Notes: generated by a model from the sequence alone, not told the origin. A DNA stretch of 64,000 bases from Chrysemys picta bellii (GCF_011386835.1 NC_088800.1:2418001-2482000); one strand, 5' to 3'; shown: positions 1 through 13,700, counted from the stretch's first letter. Program-made: numbers and translations.

Positions 1-3000
1 CTAAGGAGCGTGTGTATGTATTAATATATTAGAAAATAACAAATTGAAAATTGGGTTGGCTTCCAGTTTGGCCTCCCGTTCATCATGAATATCATCTTTT
101 AATACTTTAATCTATCAGTTGTTAGATACAACACTGAATTGTCTTAGGTCACTGAAGCCCCCTCTGTGCACTTACCATGTTTCTAGTAAGATCAATTTCT
201 AAGAGAAATTTTCTAGGCTCTAAGGTTGCTTGTAAATCTGTGGAGGTGGGGTCAAAATGATACCTAATTGCTCCAAGGGAGAATGAATTAAAAAGCTCTG
301 TCTTGTACTAGGACAAAATGAGGTGTGGTGGGAGAGGTTTAAAAGGATATTCTAAGGCAGATCAGGACTACAATGTGGTTTACGCAGTGAGATTACTCCT
401 ATTCCAAATGTTTTCTACCCTCTTTTTTTTTTATGGGTAGATGTGGGTGAGGAGCCAGTTCTCCTCAATACGTACCAGTCAAAACCCAGTTTATACTACT
501 GCTGTTGAATTAAATCCTAGGTGACTTATGTTCATACTACTCCTATTTTTAAAATGTTATGTGGTTGTTAGAGAACAGTGCTGATCCTGCTGAAGATGGG
601 GCTAGAGAAAGGGAGGCTTGTCATTGTCATTCTGTCTTACCTATTCTGTTCAGATAGGTTCAGGATTTGGTTTACAGAGACCTCAGCCTGCTTAGTACCA
701 TGACGCAAACACCATTTAAAATCCTTTTAATCTTTTATTGAAGATATAGAAAAAGAAGGAAAAATAATGTAAAGCATTTGAATTATAAAGCCTTAAATAA
801 GGCTTTCATTTGAACATCCCTTGCTCCTTTTCCCTTTAGAAAGAAAAATGCTCTTGTTTGACAGTCCTAGATGGAGTTAAAGATGCTAATAACTGTCCTT
901 TTGGGGGGGGGGAAAGAGAAGACATTAGTTGAGATGGTAGTTGTTTAAAGTCTGATTCTGCTTCCTAGAACACACAAGAGAAGAGAGAGAGAAAATGCAG
1001 TTTCAGTCTCTGGTGCCTGATGTCACTTGCAACCTCACTGTTGGCAAAACAGTCAGAATACGTGGTTTTATCAGCCACTCTTGAGACCTGGCGGATTTTT
1101 ACCCTCATGGGCTGGTTAGGGCTGCATTTACTGTCTTTTCGGTCACAGGCTCACAGTAATGTTGCAAAAAATGCAGTCTTTGCTGGCTAACCAGACTCTT
1201 ATTGAACAGAAGGTAAAAGAAGAGGGATCGGAAAGAGAAGGAATAAAGTGGGAAAGAAGAACATGGAGGGGGAGGAGGGTGGAGGAAGAGATGAAGTCTG
1301 ACACATTAGATGGTGGTTGAGATTCACCTGGAGCCTGTGGAGGTGGCAATGTCACCTGGATCCCTCTCTTGGCCTGGGCTGGTCAGGTGCCATCAGGATG
1401 CTAAATGCCCAACAATGGCACAGTGGATTCCAGGGTCCCAGGAGCCTGTGGGAGTAACAGCTATTATGGTAATGCTCGCTCCTTCCCTTCTTTCAGTCAG
1501 CAGTTGTTGCACTCGTCCTCAAATTATCCCCAAACCTCTGGGGGTTTTAAGGGCCCCACAGATAGTGATGGGTGGAATAACTCATCCCTTTGTTGTTTTG
1601 TCCCCCAGCAGGTCTAATTTCAGACACCAATTTTAGGTCCCACACTTTTCTGGTTTACCAGTCATGAGCTTAACACAGTCCTGGAGTTAGATCAGGAGGC
1701 TGCTTTGATTGGACTAATTCAGTCTGTCTCCCTTTTGCACCTTTTCCCATCAACATTTATCGTTCTATGTGACTGGAACACTTTGTAAACATTTATCCAC
1801 TTTCCCACAATTGAGCTCACAATTAGGGTGAATTTCTAAGCCCAGTTATTACAGCAGGTTCAACTGTTTGCAATGCCATGGTAGCTTAGCGCTAGTGTGG
1901 CATGGCTTTACAGACTCTTTCTGTTGACCTTAATGAGAGTTGAGGCACCTATCACTCTGTGGGAGGCATTAGCATGTCACGAGATTGTGTCCTAATGCTG
2001 ATGCATGACTATTATGCTAATTTGAGCTTCATTAGGAATGCAGAGGCTAAATAAAATCCATGTTCATCAGACAAGACAAAATTGGAACTGAGACCAATTT
2101 TATTTCTCAACAGTCTGAGAGGTGGCTATAGATGCTAGATTAAATTTAAAACAAACTTGATTGACAGTGTCCTCATAAAAATTGGAATATGAGTGTGTTA
2201 ATCTCAGGAACTAAGCATTAGGCTTTGTTACTAAAAGAACATGTACGTGTTTCATATGCAAGTCTGAGTTTGCTACATTTTATTAATTTTTTTAAACCAT
2301 TTGGTTTGTCTTCACTTGATGCCATTGTGCAGTGTCATCTGACTATTTAAAAGTTCTGTCCCTGATCTGTTTGATACTGGCTAGAACTCTGTTTTCCTCT
2401 TGAACCAAGAAGGAGCTGTAGGCATATTGGTTGGGGGATTATGTAGAAGTTTTCTTGAGATATTTAGTTTATGCTTAGACCTACCAGGAACCTGATGCTC
2501 TAATTTAATAGTTTTTAGTATCAGTAAAGGCTAATTGGAAAAAATTACTATAGGGAGGACTTGATTGGAATAGAGTAGGTAAAGGGAGACTGTTTAAAAA
2601 TGTCCCAAATTTTCTTTATGCTATCTAGAAGTGATCGTTGTAATGTAGTAAACATTTTCAAGAGTACCTCTCTATCAGTGAGACTTTAGTTTGCTGTTTA
2701 GAGTGTATCTCATACAGCTAAGACACTAAATCTTTATTTCTTTAAATATTGGGCTGACAAAGACTAACCTGCAACGGATGCAAAATTTAAAGCAGTAAAT
2801 TTATTCTAATAATCTGTTGCATTTTATTTAGTCTGTTTCATCCCTTCTCCTGGCAATTGAAGATGGGCTCATTTTGAATGTGTGCACTTGGGTCCAGATT
2901 GCCTCCTGTGGCTGTGTTCTTCCTGACACAGCAGAGGGGAGGTGATGGCAGGGAAAATCATTATGGCTTCTTAATCATGAGGGCCAGTCTCTGCTGCCAC

Positions 3001-3594
3001 CGGTCCAGACTCCTCTGTCAGTTGGAGCAGCTTGTAGGCTGTTCCATCTTATGCCACTGTTGTGTGATCTCTTGTGCATCACACACGCACAGCGTGTGAT
3101 CAGCGTAGCTCTTCTCTCCCATGCTGCACAATATATCCCCTATGCAGGGGTGAGGTGGATGGTGCAAGAACTGTCTGCCAGAGTAATTCCTGCTGCCCAC
3201 TTACAGCCAGTATCTGACCCCTTTGTGCTCCCTGAGTGGCACAAAGAAGATGCATCTTAAGTGAGAATTTAGTCTGTAGCCTATGGTATGTAGTATCCTT
3301 GATTTCCTCTCCTCCCCCACCCCCCGGTTTCTTTAGTCTACTATTTTATCCTTCTATGCTCTTCCATCTCCCTATATAAGATAGCTGGGAGTGTAGAAGG
3401 AATGATTTTTCTCCATAATTGAGACCAATGTAGCCTGTTTCCATAAAAGGAGTAGTTGGTAAGGAGAATACTGCAGTCCACAAAATTTGCCCTTCTGATT
3501 GACTTGAATCTCGCTTGCCTTTTTCATTCTAATCTGTGTTCTTCACTTAAATGGTTTGTAAACTTCTCTTGGGGATGAATGATTGTTTTTAAAT
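1..3594 (+). other. MORF4L1 upstream intron, no element recognised
   Basis: Assigned to the intron before the 7708 exon because the first 29 codons of MRG15 are not found here. AT-rich. A slightly GC-richer patch at 2880-3250 may be an old repeat. The small open frames look like chance. Confidence 0.5.
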
Positions 3595-4630
3595 CATAAA
3601 TGATCTGGAGAAAGGGGTAAACAGTGAGGTGGCAAAGTTTGCAGATGTTACTAAACTGCTAAAGATAGTTAAGTCCAAAGCAGACTGTGAAGAACTTCAA
3701 AAAGATCTCACAAAACTAAGTGATTGGGCAACAAAATGGCAAATGAAATTTAATGTGGATAAATGTAAAGTAATGCACATTGGAAAAAATAACCCCAACT
3801 ATACATACAATATGATGGGGGCTAATTTAGCTACAACAATTCAGGAAAAAGATCTTGGAGTCATTGTGGATAGTTCTCTGAAAATGTCCACGCAGTGTGC
3901 AGCAGCAGTCAAAAAAGCAAACAGGATGTTAGGAATCATTAAAAAGGGGATAGAGAATAAGACTGAGAATATATTATTGCCCTTGTATAAATCGATGGTA
4001 CGCCCTCATCTCGAATACTGCATACAGATGTGGTCTCCTCATCTCAAAAAAGATATACGGGCACTAGAAAAGGTTCAGAAAAGGGTTTGGAATGGGTCCC
4101 ATATGAGGAGAGATTAAAGAGGCTAGGACTCTTCAGCTTGGAAAAGAGGAGACTAATGGGGGATATGATAGAGGTATATAAAATCATGAGTGACGTGGAG
4201 AAAGTGGATAAGGAAAAGTTATTTACTTATTCACATAATACAAGAACTAGGGGTCACCAAATGAAATTAATAGGCAGCAGGTTTAAAAACAAATACAAGG
4301 AAGTTCTTATTCACGCAGCGCACAGTCAACTTGTGGAACTCCTTACCTGAGGAGGTTGTGAAGGCTAGGACTATAACAGAGTTTAAAAGAGAACTGGATA
4401 AATTCATGGTGGTTAAGTCCATTAATGGCTATTAGCCAGGACGGGTAAGGAATGGTGTCTCTAGCCTCTGTCTGTCAGAGGATGGAGATGGATGGCAGGA
4501 GAGAGATCACTTGATCATTGCCTGTTAGGTTCACTCCCTCTGGGGCACCTGGCATTGGCCACTGTCAGTAGACAGGATACTGGGCTAGATGGACCTTTGG
4601 TCTGACCCGGTACGGCCTTTCTTATGTAGG
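3595..4630 (+). mobile_element. CR1 LINE, 5'-truncated 3' part
   Basis: It begins inside the RT domain just before the catalytic box and continues through the thumb/C-terminal coding region and 3' UTR, to GGTACGGCCTTTCTTATG. It aligns closely with 21160-22190. The catalytic motif reads FADV where the related copy has FADD (GTT for GAT near 3646), and a frame change follows near 4090. Confidence 0.92.
3629..4117 (+). pseudogene. CR1 ORF2 C-terminal fragment
   Basis: 162 codons: [47 protein letters not shown] and [20 protein letters not shown], the usual CR1 RT tail. It is broken downstream by a frameshift; the next block is in another frame at 4030-4350. Confidence 0.9.
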
Positions 4631-4907
4631 CCTGGATAACTTGCACTCAAGAGTCCTAAAAGAATTGACTGAGGAGATCTCTGGCCCACTGATTATAATT
4701 TTTAATAAATCTTGGAATACTAGGGAAATTCTAGAAGAGTGTTAATGTTGTGCCAATATTAAAAAAGAGCAAGCTGGCAGACCTGGGTAACTAAGGGCTG
4801 GTTAGCCTGACATCAATCCTGGGCAAAATGGGGTTCCATTAATACAGCATTGAAGGCTAGGAATATAATGCCTGTCAATGAGGTTTCATAGAAAACAGTC
4901 TTGTTAA

Positions 4908-5122
4908 GAAGAACAGGAGTACTTGTGGCACCTTGGAGACTAACAAATTAGTAGAGCATAAGCTTTCGTGGGCTACAACCCACTTCTTCGGATGCATGTA
5001 CATCCAGAAGAAGTGGGTTGTAGCCCACGAAAGCTTATGCTCTAATAAATTTGTTAGTCTCTAAGGTGCCACAAGTACTCCTGTTCTTTTTGAGGATACA
5101 GACGAACACGGCTGCTACCCTG
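4908..5122. mobile_element. Hairpin SINE pair 1 (inverted Cry I-like units)
   Basis: A headless forward SINE body (CAGGAGTACTTGTGGCACC to CTTCTTCGGATGCATGT) is followed at once by its reverse complement plus a reversed tRNA-like head (ending CGGCTGCTACCCTG). The arms are about 90 bp and near-perfect. Flanked by AGTCTTGTTAA at 4897-4907 and 5123-5133. Confidence 0.85.
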
Positions 5123-5133
5123 AGTCTTGTTAA

Positions 5134-5301
5134 AGGCAACAATCTTGTGGCACCTCTAAGACTAACAGATGTATTGGAGCATAAGCTTTTGTGGGTGAAT
5201 ACCCACTTCGTCAAACGCATGTACCCTTTCTTAAAGGTGCCGCAAGACTCTCTGTTGCTTTTTACAGATCCAGACTAACACGGGTACCCCTCTGATACTT
5301 G
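5134..5301. mobile_element. Hairpin SINE pair 2 at the same target site
   Basis: A forward body (CTTGTGGCACCTCTAAGAC to CACTTCGTCAAACGC), then a reversed 5' portion ending in a reversed head (CAGACTAACACGGGTACCCC). Flanked by AGTCTTGTTAA at 5123-5133 and 5302-5312, so the same 11-base target appears three times across the two pairs. Confidence 0.8.
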
Positions 5302-5663
5302 AGTCTTGTTAAACAAACCTGATTTCATTCTTTGAGAAGATCACAGGTTTGGTTGATAAAGATAACTGTGCAGATGTAATATATGTTGCCTTTGTAAGGC
5401 ATTTGGCTTAGTACCACACAACACTTTGATTAAAAAAAAATTAAGAACTATAAAATACCAATAGAGCACATGTAAAATGCATTAACAACTGGTTAAATGA
5501 CCTCTCTCAAAGTAGTTGTCAATGGGGAATCATCAAATGGAGGTGTTTTAAAGGGGTTCTGCAGGGACTGATACTAGGTCCAACGCTGTTTAATATTTTT
5601 TTCATCAATGATCTGGAAGTAAATATAAAATCACTGCTGATTAAAATCTGTGGCTGAGACAAT

Positions 5664-5957
5664 CTACTGTGAGGTAGGGGTGTGATTCTCCTGGTTGTGC
5701 GCACACATGCTCGCTAGCCCTCCTTGAGCTAGCAGGAGTATAAATGGCAGTGTAGCAGCAGCAGCAGAGGCATGACTTAGCTGTGCCAAGTAGAAACCTG
5801 CCTGAAACTCCGGGGTAGATGCTCAGCACAGCTACGCTGGGTCATCGCTGCCCATGGCACTGCAGCTACACTGCTAGTAATACTCTCACTAGGTCCATCA
5901 GCACTAGGGCGAGTATGTGTGGGTGACCAGGAGAATCATTCTGTGTGGATGTAGCTA
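5664..5957. mobile_element. MITE-like insertion in CR1
   Basis: It interrupts CR1 between GGCTGAGACAAT and AGATTGGTGGAGCGG. Inverted sub-terminal words TGATTCTCCTGGT and ACCAGGAGAATCA face each other. No coding capacity. Superfamily not determined. Confidence 0.6.
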
Positions 5958-6390
5958 AAGATTGGTGGAGCGGTAAATGATGAAGACAGAGCAGTCATAC
6001 CGAGTGTTTGGGTATAACCTGGACCCGTTCAAACCAAATGTTTTTAACATAAACATGACCCTGCATTTGGCTAGGAGCAAGGATTGCAGGCCATACCAAG
6101 CAAATGGGGGAACTGTGTCCTGGAAAGCAGTGTCTTTGAAAACAATTTAGGGATCGTAGTGGCCAAGCAATTCAACACACTAATCTAGTGTGATACTATG
6201 ACACAAGGATAATGAGGTATTTGGAGTGTTGAGTAGGGAGGTGATCTTTACCTCTGTATACTCTATTGTTGAGACCAATATTAGAATAGGTCTAATGTCA
6301 ACATTATTAAAGGATGTTGAAAAATTGGAGAGAGGGAATAGAAAAGAACCACCAAAGTGATTTGAGAATATCCCTTGCAGTGAGAGACAC

Positions 6391-6650
6391 AGGGCTGTTC
6401 TACACTGGGCGGGGGCGGGGGGGGGAATCGATCTAAGATACGCAACTTCAGCTACGAGAATAACGTCAACTTCAGCTACGCATCTTAGATCGACTTACCC
6501 TCCCGTCCTCACGACGCGGGATTGATGGCCGCGGCTCCCCCGTCGACTTCGCTTCCGCCTCTCACCCTGGTGGAGTTCCGGAGTCGACAGAGAGCGCATT
6601 CAGGGATCGATTGCTACCCACCAATCCGGCGGGTAGTGAAGACGTACCCT
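6391..6650. mobile_element. MITE with AGGGC...TACCCT ends
   Basis: The left end AGGGCTGTTCTACACTG pairs with the complement of the right end GGTAGTGAAGACGTACCCT. GC-rich core with ATCTAAGATACGC and its near inverse GCATCTTAGATCG. Inserted in CR1. Confidence 0.7.
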
Positions 6651-7022
6651 TAAAGAGCTCAATCTGTTTAGCTTATCAAAAAGTAGATTGAGAGCACTTG
6701 ATTAGTGCATCACTACCTTCATGGGGTGGAAACACTGTACTCTAACTTAGCTAAAGTGTGTAACAACAGTTTATCTTCACCTTGATCAGATATTCAGGAC
6801 TTTGAATGTTTCTCTTAGGTTTCCTTAGTTTAGTATAAGGATAACAAAGTTTAGCTTATTCTCACTTCAGAAATTCTTCAGCCTGAAAAGTACCTACTGC
6901 AAACAATTACTGCTGAATGTAGAGCTTGCTATGTGGCTGCAGAAATCCAAAATATTATTTCCTTAACTTCCTGTCCTGTAACTAACTGAGATAAGGGTAT
7001 GCATGCGAACAATGATACTGAG

Positions 7023-7306
7023 GACTTGTCTTCATTACTGGGGTAAGTCGACCTAAGTTACATTACTCCAGCTACGTGAATAATATAGCTGGAATCGATG
7101 TCGCTTAGGTCAACTTACCACGGTGTTTTCACTGCTCTGTGTCGACAGGAGACGCTCTCTAGTCAACTTCCCTTACTCTTCTTGGGGAACTGGAATATTG
7201 GAGTCGACCTGAGAGCCCTCTGCTATAGCTTTAGCGGGTCTTTACTAGACCTGCTTAATAGACACCCGCTGCATCTATTGCAGCAGTGTGGTAGTGAAGA
7301 CAAGCC
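7023..7306. mobile_element. MITE related to the 6391 element
   Basis: Terminal inverted repeats GACTTGTCTTCATTAC and the complement of GTAGTGAAGACAAGCC. Internal GTCGACCTAAGTTAC words pair with GCTTAGGTCAAC. Similar ends and size to 6391-6650 suggest one superfamily. Confidence 0.75.
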
Positions 7307-7707
7307 TTGAGTCATTCACTATGTAAACCTGGCTTCTGGTTAGCTTTCCAGAGAGTACTGAAGAGATTAAAGTGACCTGCTCCTTGTGTCTTCTGGTCAG
7401 CAGATTGTTGTCTCTTGCTCTCCTCCTAAAGGAAGTTATTAAGCCCTTCAAAAAACCTATGGGTAGTTGAGTGTCAGTCAGTTCTGCTTATATAGCCCTT
7501 CTGATACACGAAAAATATTTAACTGAAATACAAAGCCACTAATAATGTATCTTTTGCTGGACAATTTCTATTCTGTAGTGACGTTGCTGCCAAATACTTC
7601 AGTGGCTTGCACAGAAATCTTTGTATTTAGACTGAAAGCTTTTAGCCAGACTTCCAGAGATTTTTTTTGAAATCATATTGCTAACCCAACTTTCTTCTTT
7701 ATTTCAG

Positions 7708-7775
7708 TGTGTAAAGGTTGCCATAAAGGACAAACAAGTGAAATACTTTATACATTACAGTGGTTGGAATAAAAA
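7708..7775 (+). CDS. MORF4L1: MORF4L1 coding exon: first half of chromodomain
   Basis: Acceptor ATTTCAG, donor GTAAGT. It starts in phase 0 with TGT GTA AAG (Cys-Val-Lys) and encodes the chromodomain strand containing the aromatic-cage region ([11 protein letters not shown]). It ends two bases into an Asn codon that is completed by the C at 10493. Confidence 0.96.
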
Positions 7776-10700
7776 GTAAGTAGTAAGTCTCTGAAAACAA
7801 GACTTAATTTTCCTTTATTGATTGCCCAAGCTGGTGTTAGCTTAATGGACTGACGCTCCCAAGCATAAGTCAATTGAAGATGTTTCATTAGCTCAGAAAT
7901 TAACTTGAGTTAAAGTCAATTTATTGCAGTGAAGCCTAGCCATTTAGAGCCTGGCATAACACAAAGCTAATGTTGCTCAAATAATTGTTTAGTTTTAAAG
8001 GCACATTTCCTTTGGTGCATCAGTTGGCTAGTCAAACTTGCTCAAAGTGCCAGTAGATTAACTAGATTTCCTTATTGCAGCAGTCCAGTGCACTGCCTAC
8101 CCATTTTAAGAACTGTTTCCATGTTTTCTAGGTTTGAAGATATAGGATACAACTTTTTGTTGTATATTGGGATATGGGACAACCCCGGCTTGTTGAACAG
8201 TGGAGCAATATTTTCTCCAGTCAAAGACTCCATCTGTTCTATTTACGTAACCAAATACAACAAGCGGTGGAAAAGGGAGTAGGATTAGTGGCGGCGGGGA
8301 GGGGAGGGGAGGGAGGCTGCTCTCAGAATAGATGAGATGGTGTGTGCCCTAAGTTGGTACAGGAGAGACTGAAAGCCTCACCTATTCCATCTGTCTGTTG
8401 GGTAGCAACATGCTTGATGTCGGGGGTAAAGGAAGGTTGTACTAAAGCTGTACAAGGTTTTCCTTTTGTAAAAATGAGATTTTAGAATTTTCTCTTCTCT
8501 CAAGAATTAAAACTTCTTTCATGTCTCCAAAGATTAGAAAGTCTCTGTGAGCATTTTGCTTTTGGAATTCCGAGTATATTTCTTGTGAGGTTTTTTTGGG
8601 TGAGCAACAAGGATTGAGAACAGCATCATTGATAAGTTTGATTACAACTTGTTCCTATTCTTGGTCACCAACTTTCTGTGAACAATCCTGATGCAGCATC
8701 CACATGGTGCTTGTGGGTTGCGATGTGTGTTTATTTTCAAAAGGGGGATACTAGACTGCCCTCAGTTTTGTTGCTCAGTTCAACTGTATTCTACAGTCTA
8801 ACACTGAGTGTAGGAGTCATAAATACTTGTTTTTCCTTAGCAGCTGATGGAATACGAAAAGCTGCAAATTCTAAGTCTCCTTCAGAGACAGCAGTTTTCA
8901 GAGTCTCATTTTGGTTCATGTGAACATTGCTGCCATATGCTCTGAAAAAGGCACGGTGGGGGACACAAGGCGTAATTGTTTGCTTTTGTTGGCATGTAGT
9001 GAGGTCCAAGTTAAACTTCATGTTTTGGTATCTAGTATCTTCAAAAAGCTTCCCCCAAAGCCGTGAACAGCCAAAGGAGTGTCTTCATGTAAACGCCTGT
9101 GTAACAAGTTGAAACTTGAACGGTTGTGCCTGCTGCTAAATTCATGCTGACTCTTAAGGATCAGTTAAAATCCATTCTTTTCTATTTAATAGGTAGTGGT
9201 GGGTGTCATTGGCTGTGTCAAATGACTTTTTCTTGTCTTTCTCCACTTGCACTAACTGTTTGCCTTTGATTATTTTCTTGCTTTTCCAAGCTTCCAATTA
9301 TCTACATTAAAAGTGGCATTGCTGCAACATCTAGACAACTGGGACTGTATGGCTTTTTAATTTATGACTTTATAATTAAGCTATGGTTCTCTATAATTCA
9401 TGAGTTTTAAACTGCTTGGCTTCCAGTGTTTTTTACAAGCCTTAGTAGTAAGTCGTTTTCACGTCATATATAGTATAATACATTCTCACACAGTTGTACA
9501 GTTTTCTTCTATTGAGGGTTTCTGGCAACAACATAAGCTTTGGGAGCAAAGATCAAGTGGCTTACATACTTCACCAAGGCCTCATCCTAAATATATAGCC
9601 TCTAATATATGTACAGTTGGATGTATTTTATTTTTGTTTTCTGTAATACTTGCACACTAAACTTACCTTTAAGAATCTTGAAGACTTATGGTGAACTTGT
9701 TTTTACCATGTTGGCATTCTAAGCTTGACAACTTTTGCAATGAGATCATTACTTCACCATGAAATGCAAGGTGGAGAAACTCTAATTTACAAAGCTCTGT
9801 ATTTTACATACAAATTTGTATAAATAAACATATAACTTGAGATATTTTGGAAAATGTGTACATAATTTCACATGGCCATTTTTAATGTGCCTCTAATTTA
9901 AAATATTCGTCAAATTGCTGAAAGATTATCTGCTCTTTGTCAAAGTGGAATTGGCTTGCTTACAATGGCAATTTCTCCAACATACGTTTATATTAAATCA
10001 TTTACTTCAGATTTTTCAAATGTTCATGCCATCTTGGTTTCCTTTACAGAGAGAAATCAGAGCTCTTCCTTTTACAGTAAGATCTTATTGCTGAATTTGT
10101 TCACCTATAAAATATGTTGGAAAAGATACAGTAAATTTATCTTGCTGCATAAATTAATTATGGCTGCAGATTTCCCATGTTATAGTAAGTGTAGCCCTTT
10201 TTTAAAAAAAATTGGACTTTTTAAAATAAATTTAAAGAAATTTTAAGATTTGGAGTCTTTCACAATTGGCAATCTCTGCAGGAAAGACTGAACATTTCAC
10301 TTTGTCTTAGAGAAATGGTTAGAGCTTCAATCAGTGGGAATGCATTTTTATCTGGTAACTTACACTTTCAATTGTGCCAGTTCATGACTTACCACAGAAG
10401 CAAAAATTCAGTCTCAAATGCTGTGAAGTCTTTGATTATTGGGAACAGAATCTAATTATGTAGTGTTTTTGAATGGTAATTTAATTTTTCAGCTGGGATG
10501 AATGGGTTCCAGAAAGCAGAGTGCTCAAATACGTGGACACGAATCTGCAGAAACAGAAAGAACTTCAAAAGGCCAATCAGTAAGTATTTTGTGATAGACT
10601 GATTTGACTTATCATGATTTCCTTTTTACAGAGCTTCAGCCCAAGAAATAAATCTCCAGGGGAGTAGGTGGGTTTTTTAGATTTCAAGGAATGTGCTAGT

Positions 10701-13700
10701 CATATTGTCCTCTTTCCCTGTTTGTTTTATTTTGTGCGTGTCTTCAGACTTCTAACATGGACCTGTCCTTATCTTCATAGTCTTTCAGCCAAATGGATCG
10801 CTACTCCTTGTCTTCCTGATACTTCAGATTTTGATTAAAAGCTATGTGAATTTTAAGTTGCAAGGAAAAGGGTAAAATGGGTTTAAATGAAGGCGATTGC
10901 TTGTGGTTTCTCAGAACTACATTTTGAAAATAAAACAGATATGTGTATATATGTAATTGAGTTGATGGCATATGTTGTGTGATAGTCACCTAAAATATCT
11001 TGTAAAATGGTAATGCCCTCTTATCGAAGACTAATTTTTTTATAAGATGGGGTCTAAATGTATTCATCCATATGAATGCTTTTTTGTATTGGTCTGGAAA
11101 AAAGTGACATCTTGGAATACAAATATTTCTAGTAAGCACCTTTCTGAAGCAGCTCCTGTGTATTTCTTTCTCACAATTATGAATATTGGGGGGGGGGGAG
11201 GGGAGGAGAGAGTTGGGTGTCCATGTGTAGGTAAAAATGATTGGTCAGCACTATAATGAAGTTCAATCTTGTAAGTAGTTGGATTTCCTCCCCCCCCCCC
11301 CCCCCCCCCCCCCCGTCATGAAGGGTCTTCCTCTGTCTGTTTTCTTTAAACCCATTCACTACAAATTCTCTAAATTTTTGTACGGACTGTTACCTTTTAG
11401 AAAAGAGAATAGCTTCTCTTACAGTAAAATCTTGTTGCTGAATTTGTTTTTAAAGGGAACAATATGCAGAGGGCAAGATGAGAGGTGCTGCTCCAGGCAA
11501 GAAGACATCTGGTCTGCAACAGAAAAATGTTGAAGTGTAAGAAGCTTTTTTTTAAATTTCTTTGCTTGTCAGTCATTACACTTAAATTTTAAGCAGCACT
11601 CTTTTGTGCAGTTCCAGAGGTTAAATTTAAAGTGCAAAATCTTCATTTAAAATTCAAAGAAACTTCAGTTTATAAACATGGAGTGTTTCTGTTGATACAA
11701 AAAATATTTTTCTATCCAGCAAAACGTTCTCTCAGTGCACTGTTCACTAATGCAGGATCCACGTGTTGCTGAAAGTAAATGACTGGATGCACTTGTTTTT
11801 AAATTCTGCTCCAGTCTTTACATACCATTCCTCTTAAATTACTGAACAGAAGTTACGAGGGCACATCATATCTCACGAGGTAGATCTTAGTGAAACTGCT
11901 AATTCCCCATGAAATGGCAGCATCAACCCTGGTCACACAAACAGTGATAAAGAATCTTTGAAGACAGGGATGTAGCTCAAAAGAATAAATTGCATATTTC
12001 CTTCATGGTGTGTATTTATTAAAGCACGGTTTAGGATGCAAATGAAGTTGTGTGATATTCTGCCATTCACGAAACACTAGCTTCTTTACTACAGGTTGCA
12101 TTTTGTTCTTTTTTTTAACTATTCTATTTTTTTGGACAAAAATAATGCTAAGTATGTGTGTGGGTCTTAAAACAAAAATGGCTTTGCATGTTAAAATTGT
12201 AAGCTTAAGACACCCAGACCCAAGCTCAAGTGTTCGTTAGAAAACAAATGTATTTTCACTAGTAATCAACAGATCTTCAGTTCCATCCATAGGGTTTTAG
12301 TGACTAGGATTGTGGCCTTATCTAGACACAGTTACGTCCAGTCACTTAATGTTCGAGTGAATCGGCAACATTCGCTCCAGACTCATATCCACAATGTACC
12401 ATTTAATATTTTATTTCAGAAGGTAGTGGATTTGATTAATTTTTGAAGGTATTCATTGCTAATGTGATACTTTGAGCTCCTAGCTTGATTTGCTTTTTGG
12501 TCTTTGTCAAGAGAGAGAGCTGGCTAAGTTTTGACACCATTTTCTAAAAATAAAGGCATTTGATGGCAGTTTCAGATCTCTCTTTTAGGTCCTGTATCAT
12601 TCTTTTGATGATGATTATGGATATTTTTTAACATTATGAAATATATATCTGTTTTGGATCTTTTATTTTGACGTCAAAAGCGTTATTTAGACATTTCGTA
12701 GAACCCCGTTAAAAGTTAGCATAATAGATTTAAACTGACAGGAGCTAGTGTTTCTGTTGAAGGGCCTAGTGCACTTGATACTATGGACAGTAAAGTTGGT
12801 AAGAATACAATTGCGCTTCTGTGTTGCTCTGTGACCATAACAGGGTTATGACTACTAATCATGAATATATGTATCCATGCTTTTGAGATTAGAGTTCTGA
12901 CCCCCCCCCCCCAACTTGCATGGTATTGAATACCCCCTAATGGTAATGTTAGGGACCAGATCCTGCTAGCCTTACTCAGGTGAGCAAGTCCCAGCTGAAT
13001 TTGCTGGGATGGCTTGTGAGAGTAAAGTGAGCAGGAGTGACCCCTAAAGATTTAACTCTCTCAGAAAAGCAATGAAATTCAAAGTTGCTATCCTAACCCC
13101 CTCACTCTTAATTCTAAAGGCACATCAGAAACACCACTCTGGTGTGGGCTTTTTTTTTAAGAGCCTCAGTCTTATTGTGTAATTTTGAAACCATATTTTC
13201 AAGCCCTGGCTTTGCTTCCCAGTTGAAACAGCGTCCGAGAGGAGGATGTGTCTCTTCCTCTGTTGCCACTAGAACAGAAACTGGGGTTGATAGTGTCCCA
13301 TGGTAGCTGGGACGCTTATATCATAGGTAGGTTAACTGTCCTCCTAAACCTTCTTGATAAGAGCATCTCATTTTGGGGTGGGAAATAGTTCATCAATGAT
13401 GGATCTTCAGATTGTTAAGAGGGATCCATGAAAAAGGAAGATGTGCTTGGAATAGTGAGCTGGCTTTTGATGCTATCATTCATCTCACGTAGGGCCCTAC
13501 CAAATTCACAGTCCGTTTTGGTAAATTTGGACAGAGGATTTTAAAAATTGTAAATTTCATGATTTCAGCTGTTAAAATTGGAAATGTCATAGTTGTAATT
13601 GTAAGGATCCTGACCCAAAAAGGAGTTGTGGGTTGGTCACAAAGTTATTGTAGAGGGGTTGCCGTACTGCTACCCTTCTGCACTGCTGTTGGTGACAGCC

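Larger units (their letters stand above)
4631..6990 (+). mobile_element. Second CR1 copy, older, interrupted by several insertions
   Basis: Recognisable CR1 ORF2/3' blocks in order: 4640-4907, 5313-5663, 5958-6390 and 6651-6990. They are separated by SINE pairs (4908-5301), a MITE (5664-5957) and another MITE (6391-6650). Words such as GGGGTTCTGCAGGGACTGATAC and AGAGCTCAATCTGTTTAGCTT fix identity and order. No frame survives. It is the same subfamily as 46760-48266. Confidence 0.75.

Noticed and set aside
1..7707. MORF4L1 first coding exon(s)
   Set aside because: No sequence encoding the conserved MAPKQDPK start or the FHGPLLYEAK segment was found.
11177..11533. Proline/glycine-rich short frames
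   Set aside because: Translations of homopolymer G and C runs and of the MORF4L1 exon in a wrong frame.
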